Assembly (NCBI GenBank): GCA_959347315.1
Contig: OY365806.1
Location: forward strand, 24,194,900 to 24,258,899
Source: Bimastos eiseni
Lineage: Eukaryota > Annelida > Clitellata > Crassiclitellata > Lumbricidae
Direction: 5' to 3'
DNA: 64,000 bases
In this document: piece by piece, positions 59,694 through 64,000 of the stretch
Numbering within the stretch: position 1 is the first letter of the stretch
Layout: each line of letters begins with the position of its first letter
Translations under genes and position numbers: made by a program
Notes under the pieces: generated by a model
The model's database searches: none
What the model was told of the DNA's origin: nothing
The model's input: only the letters and a program-made list of their open reading frames with translations

Positions 59694-60986
59694 ATGAAGA
59701 GGCTGATGCGGCGAATAAAGAAGGACTCCACTTACCAGCTGTCAACTCCCCTACCTACATTGAAGGAAAGCAAAGTAGTAGTGGAAATTGGCAGAAGGAA
59801 TTCGAAGGAAACCTCTACATGACGACCGAGTCTTTTTTGTAAACCAGAATCAAGCACACGGATACTCGGCGGAGGCAAGAGGTCCAGATATCCAGACAAC
59901 GCTTAGGTTGAGTGCTGCTGAATGGCTTCACCAGATGAATATGCGCTCTGACTGTAACTGCGAGGTGTACGACTACCTGAACACCATCGATCCCCTTTGG
60001 AATGCTCACAGAAGAACATTAGCTAAGCTATTCAGAAGAAGTGCCAAGAACTCGAAGACCACGGCACCACATCGAACATACTCAAGATAATGGCTCTGCA
60101 GAAGAAGATGGCAAAAATCATTGGTCAAATCAACGATGGTAAGTCTGGTTAGGAGAAAGGATTTCCTCTTCTTTGACCAAAACAATGCAATTTCATTACT
60201 ACTTATTTACCAGTTCTCTATAATGTGCCACTCAGTCTTAGACAATTTTGCACGTAGGAACCGATAGTAATAAAACATTTAAATGTTTCCGAAAATGATG
60301 TCTAACATAAACTTGTGTAAATAGTTTGTGGTTTAAAGAAGATGCATTTGTAAAAATGCAAAAGCCCAAAAGTAACAGACAGAATAACTTTGAAAATTCA
60401 TATTAATGTAAATAATTATATCTGGGCTAGTTGTGTTGCAGTAACTCGTAGAAAGTGAGAACCAATTATAATTGGGAGACTAAGGACCTCGCTGTGAGAT
60501 GCTTAACGGATAACAAATAGATCGAGATGAGAGTGGGCCAAATTAATGCTGTTTTTGCTTTGCATGTCCTTTGCTAGGACTTAGTTTGAAGCACTGAAAA
60601 TTTAAATCATCGAATCTTTACTTGACCTTCTATTAGAAACATTGATAATTACCCTCTCTCTATATAGATTCTCTCTACTTCGACTTTTGTTGAGAACACT
60701 AAAATAAATTCTTTTCTATTACTTTTTCCAATGTAAATCGTCGTTGAAGTGTTTGCTGGTGAAAACCTTACTTCGGCCACAAAATTCCGCTACTTGTTGG
60801 AACACTTTGTCGTCTCTATTATTATTCATCAACCCATAAATAGCACAATACTTGCGCTCTGCATAATACGTACAACTTGATGGTACTTCACTTGGCAAGC
60901 ACTCGGCTGAAAATGACCACTTGCAGTCTAAATGTTCTTTGTTTCCAGGCTATTGCGCCACTGCTGAGCTCTCTAATGGACACTAA
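59694..60986 (+). CDS. unrecognised two-exon gene or gene fragment with disrupted frame
   Basis: From ATG at 59694, frame 0 encodes MKRLMRRIKKDSTYQLSTPL and on to about 59790. The sense then continues in frame +1 (RKPLHDDRVFFVNQNQ, AAEWLHQMNMRSDCNCEVYD, LNTIDPLWNAHRRTLAKLFR) and returns to frame 0 at about 60030 (KKCQELEDHGTTSNILKIMA, LQKKMAKIIGQIND). A consensus donor follows at 60138 (GATG|GTAAGT). A possible terminal exon 60949-60986 (acceptor TTTGTTTCCAG) keeps phase and stops after 12 residues. The two shifts cancel out, so single-base assembly errors are as likely as a pseudogene. The C-terminal part looks helical or coiled coil. I do not recognise the family. Confidence 0.4.
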
Positions 60987-61235
60987 CAAATGTTGGCTGA
61001 AAGCCCTCTCTGTTCTGTTGCACTGTCTGGTAGGCTACTTCGTTGCACCGTATTGTCCTTTTGTTAGGGCTGTTAGCAATACTAGAAAAAAGTATTGCGA
61101 TATCAATACCAATACTTCATCAAAAAAGGATTGCAATACCAATACCAATACTTTTTCTTAAAAGTATTGCAATACCAATACCAATACTTTCACCAATACA
61201 TTTTGGCGAGCAAGTTTCTTGTTTATTTACACATA

Positions 61236-62246
61236 AGTAGTAGGAAAACCCGCTATCTGGCGCATTTGACCATAATATTGGTCAATTCGTTACAAAAACG
61301 TATTTGTAACCCATAACTAGGTTACAAAAACTAATTCATACCAACAGGTCTACCACTTGTGCTCGAACAGAGTTAAAAAAGATATGGCGTCAATTCCGTC
61401 TGCTCCTTCGATCGTGTATTGCTTCGTGAAGCCCTTGATAGCTGTGGCCGTCTCTTTTATTTCGCGTGTTTTCATAAGAATTTTACCGAATAGAGAATTC
61501 ACTTTGGCTTTCAGTTCTTCTATCTTCTCGTTCACCTTTCTCTTTGGTTCTTCGGGTATGTACCCTTCGATCCACTTTGCGAATGTATTAATCGCGGATT
61601 TTGTCTTATCAAGGACTTTTCGTTCCGCTGAGAATGGTACGGAAGCGAGTGTTGGGATTCCAATGTCGGAGACAGGTGCATCGAGCAAACAAGCCTTGGT
61701 TGAGATTGGGGTAAAATATGAGGTGATGAGTGTGTTGGGCACATTGGCTTCAATTTTACTAATCAAATCTGCTTTACGCAGTTTCGTGTAACCAACCATA
61801 CCTTTCTGTTTCGCAATTTTTCTTAATTCGATCGCAGTCTTCTTCGAGTATTCAATTTTATATTGGGATGGTATTCCTTTAAGCTGTTGTGAGAAAATAT
61901 TTTCATTCATTTTATATATGAGAGATTTTGTTTGTTTGTTCAACTCATTATCATCGAAACTGCTGACTCATCATCGGAACTATTGGAAATTCCCGTGACT
62001 TTTGACCTATTGGATGTGTTTTGACCTAGGGTTAGGGTTGAATTGTGACTCATCATCGAAGCTATTGGAAATTCCCCGAACCTATTAGACTGTATTGGTC
62101 GATGCTTAACCTAGGACTTAGGTTTTTGTATGAATTAGTTTTTGTAACCTAGTTATAGGTTACAAATACGTTTTGGTAACCTATTAGGATGACGAATTGA
62201 CCAATATTATGGTCAAATGCGCCTGATAGCGGGATTTCCTACTACT
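61236..62246. mobile_element. short Maverick/Polinton-like element with 6-bp target duplication
   Basis: The ends AGTAGTAGGAAA...(left) and ...TTTCCTACTACT (right) open inverted repeats of about 105-125 bp (61236-61341 and about 62120-62246) that share GCGCATTTGACCATAATATT and GTTACAAAAACTAATTCATA. CACATA flanks both sides exactly (61230-61235, 62247-62252). A 6-bp duplication, long inverted repeats and AG at the tip are Maverick/Polinton features. At about 1.0 kb it lacks polymerase and integrase and must be non-autonomous. Confidence 0.72.
61350..61943 (-). CDS. 197-residue ORF of the short Polinton-like element (SAP/Rho_N-like plus helical)
   Basis: It starts MNKQTKSLIYKMNENIFS; an internal Met lies 11 residues in. 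Residues about 35-65 (TAIELRKIAKQKGMVGYTKL, then RKADLISKI) match the helix-turn-helix pattern of SAP/Rho N-terminal domains, which bind nucleic acid. Residues about 105-165 are strongly helical and charged. The end has FTKQYTIEGADGIDAISFL. I recall a similar QYTI.G..GID segment ahead of the polymerase region in large transposon- or virus-like ORFs of cnidarians and fish, so this may be the N-terminal part of such a protein. It runs from inner edge to inner edge of the inverted repeats and is intact, which suggests recent activity. Confidence 0.6.
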   Translation of the reverse strand: MNKQTKSLIYKMNENIFSQQLKGIPSQYKIEYSKKTAIELRKIAKQKGMVGYTKLRKADLISKIEANVPNTLITSYFTPISTKACLLDAPVSDIGIPTLASVPFSAERKVLDKTKSAINTFAKWIEGYIPEEPKRKVNEKIEELKAKVNSLFGKILMKTREIKETATAIKGFTKQYTIEGADGIDAISFLTLFEHKW

Positions 62247-62439
62247 CACATAATATGTGCCAAAGAAGAAGTATAAGTAAACACTATTATTTTTACATAC
62301 AAAATATCAGTAGCTTAGAATTGCAATTACTATTTTCACATATCAAAGATCTGTATAATTACAATAATATTTTTACATACAAAAATCAAAATAACTACAA
62401 ATATTATCAAAACTATTATTTTCAAAAATGTGTACTATT

Positions 62440-62990
62440 CAAGCGTGCTACACGATGGCCTATCGGTAATGCGCTTGCTCGCGTAGCATGTGGTTGCGTG
62501 TAACGACCCTGGGCAAGTTGTTTGCGAACAGGTGCCTCTGTCACCAAGCAGTAAGCTGGGGGTAAACGGCGAGTCCTACGATATCACTGGCCCCGTGTCC
62601 AGGACCTTGGTATTCGTCCATAGCCGGCTCAAGGGCCTAAGAAAAGGAGCACCTCTCCAACGTTCCGTATGGAATATGGGCTGATTTCACTACCCAATGA
62701 TGTGCTTAGAGGGGGAAACACTATATCACATCGTTTCCCTATTTATAGATTCCTTATTTTCTGTGACGAACTCCCACCCTGACCTAGGTTTCCAGGCTCT
62801 AACCTATCTGGGGTCGACTGTAGGCAGAGGTCCATATGCCAGGAGGCCGATGGCATAAGCGCCCTATGGTCAAAAGAGGACTCATGGCTAGTGAGTCCAG
62901 GTTCTAACCTAGGGAGTTTTTGGCCCTGCCCTGCAGGATTTTCAGGTGGCCCAATAGGGAAAGCACCCCGGCTGGAGTGGAGCCACATTT
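62440..62990 (+). repeat. possible tRNA-derived SINE or other dispersed repeat
   Basis: GATGGCCTATCGGTAATGCG resembles a tRNA A-box region, and TGCCTCTGTCACCAAGCAG resembles the body of some invertebrate SINEs. The B box is not clear. The downstream part (62740-62990) is GC-richer than its surroundings and contains repeated CCTAGG-type phrases. No second copy in this window. Confidence 0.3.
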
Positions 62991-63292
62991 GATAAGACCT
63001 TTTTCTCTGTATAAGTACAAAATAACTACAAATGCAACGATTATATAATATTAATATATCTCTTTGAAATTACCAAACACGATCTCAGCAATGTCGCACA
63101 ATTCAAACTACTTTAATAAGAGTCAAAGAGCCTGTACGCGGCCACTTCAAACGACTCTGAGGCGATCGTCTACCTCAGGCCAAAAAACGTGGACCGTCTG
63201 CTAAAACGTCTTACTATGCCCTATAAGCTAACTCTGCTACTCTAGACTGTATTACCGTGTCTCACCTCTTTGGCACCGGCCGCGCTTCTTCT

Positions 63293-63336
63293 GTATATAT
63301 ATATAAATATATATAAATATATATATATATATATCT
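63293..63336. repeat. (TA)n microsatellite
   Basis: TATATAAATATATATAAATA grading into pure TA, directly abutting the hairpin at 63335. Confidence 0.9.
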
Positions 63337-63381
63337 GCTCCAATCTAAGACGGCCGTAGTGGCCGTCTGAGATCGGAGCAG
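63335..63381. repeat. 21-bp-stem hairpin between two microsatellites
   Basis: 63335-63355 (CTGCTCCAATCTAAGACGGCC) pairs with 63361-63381 around a 5-base loop, with two mismatches. A (TA)n tract lies on the left and an (AG/ACAG)n tract on the right. Confidence 0.85.
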
Positions 63382-63486
63382 AGAGAGAGAGAGAGAGACA
63401 GACAGAGACAGACAGAGACAGACAGAGACAGACAGAGACAGACAGAGACAGACAGAGAGACAGACAGAGAGACAGAGACAGAGAGC
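63379..63486. repeat. (AG)n then (GACAGACAGA)n microsatellite
   Basis: About 108 bases of AG and ACAG units. Confidence 0.95.
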
Positions 63487-64000
63487 GATATCGAATTCCT
63501 CAGACAGCCACCGAATGTCAATCTCACTCTACCTGTTTCTCTCTCTTTCTCATTCACATCCATCACCTGTCCTTTTCCTTTGCCCAGTCACCTCTCTAAG
63601 CCTCTGGCCCAGTGGTCAGTCAGCCAGCCAGCCAGGCAGTCCCATCTGGTCAGTCAGCGGGCCGCTGGCTGTTCTCCTTAGCCGGCCAGTCGGTCCACAT
63701 CCCTTACCCTTGATAAGCCTTTACCCAACCCCTCTATCAACCGGTTTAATCTAGTTCTATCATAGTAGTCCGCATGTATGAAATCTAACAGGCATGAAAT
63801 TATACAGAGAAGAGAAATATTAAACATTTTTATTACGTTGAGAAAAAGTATTGGTATCGCGTATCGATGACTGGCTAAAATAAAGATTCGCGATACACAC
63901 GCGATACCGACCAAATAAAATTATCGCGATGCACCCTGCGATACTGCAAAAAGATCGCCGATACCAAAGTATCGCGATACTCTATCGCGATATTAACAGC

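Larger units (their letters stand above)
61065..64000. mobile_element. possible hAT-like element running off the right edge
   Basis: The left end GGGCTGTTAGCAATACT (61067) and the last bases of the window (reverse complement GCTGTTAATATCGCGATAG) look like a terminal inverted pair. Both flank dense short repeats: ACCAATACC/AGTATTGC on the left (61085-61200) and TATCGCGATAC on the right (63850-63995). The right terminus and target duplication are cut off by the window, so this is tentative. Confidence 0.4.

Overview
The window is metazoan nuclear DNA. Genes are split by GT-AG introns, codon phase is kept across every junction I could test, and long AT-rich introns, large microsatellites and decayed DNA transposons, LINEs and tRNA-derived SINEs fill the rest. 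One recognised gene, a prohormone-4-like neuropeptide precursor, points to a bilaterian, most likely an invertebrate. I cannot name the species.

Layout. (1) 1-13.3 kb, + strand: the 3' part of one large gene, nine exons joined in phase and ending at 13188. It encodes about 1,220 residues of a disordered, basic, nuclear-looking protein with an AT-hook-like motif and about 15 arginine/serine-proline repeats. My best guess is the C-terminal region of an ELYS/AHCTF1-type chromatin-binding nucleoporin. Intron 5 holds a terminal-inverted-repeat element, and intron 8 holds a piggyBac remnant with TTAA ends. (2) 14.9-38.2 kb, - strand: a four-exon, 186-residue secreted precursor spread over 23 kb. 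It has a signal peptide, a short peptide ending in a KR site, an LDLa domain and a conserved helical C-terminus; every intron is phase 1. (3) 26.1-28.1 kb, + strand: a three-exon rolling-stone-like multipass membrane protein nested in intron 1 of the precursor gene, on the opposite strand. (4) 38.8-39.9 kb: 1.1 kb of GAA repeat just upstream of the precursor gene. (5) 40-59 kb: no convincing host gene; CATA, ATCC and AAT microsatellites, CR1/L2-like reverse transcriptase fragments, SINEs, a dimeric dispersed repeat and a hAT transposase fragment. (6) 59.7-61 kb: a frame-disrupted exon of an unrecognised gene. (7) 61.07 kb to the end: a probable hAT-like element running off the window, containing a 1.0 kb element with long inverted repeats and a perfect 6-bp target duplication. 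The inner element looks like an internally deleted Maverick/Polinton relative and carries one 197-residue ORF.

Sequence quality: a 200-N gap (37256-37455) is flanked by two copies of the same 360 bp that differ mainly by 1-base indels. This suggests unmerged contig ends and residual indel errors, which may explain some broken reading frames.

The three best-supported genes are functionally unrelated as far as I can see; their link is positional (convergent and nested).
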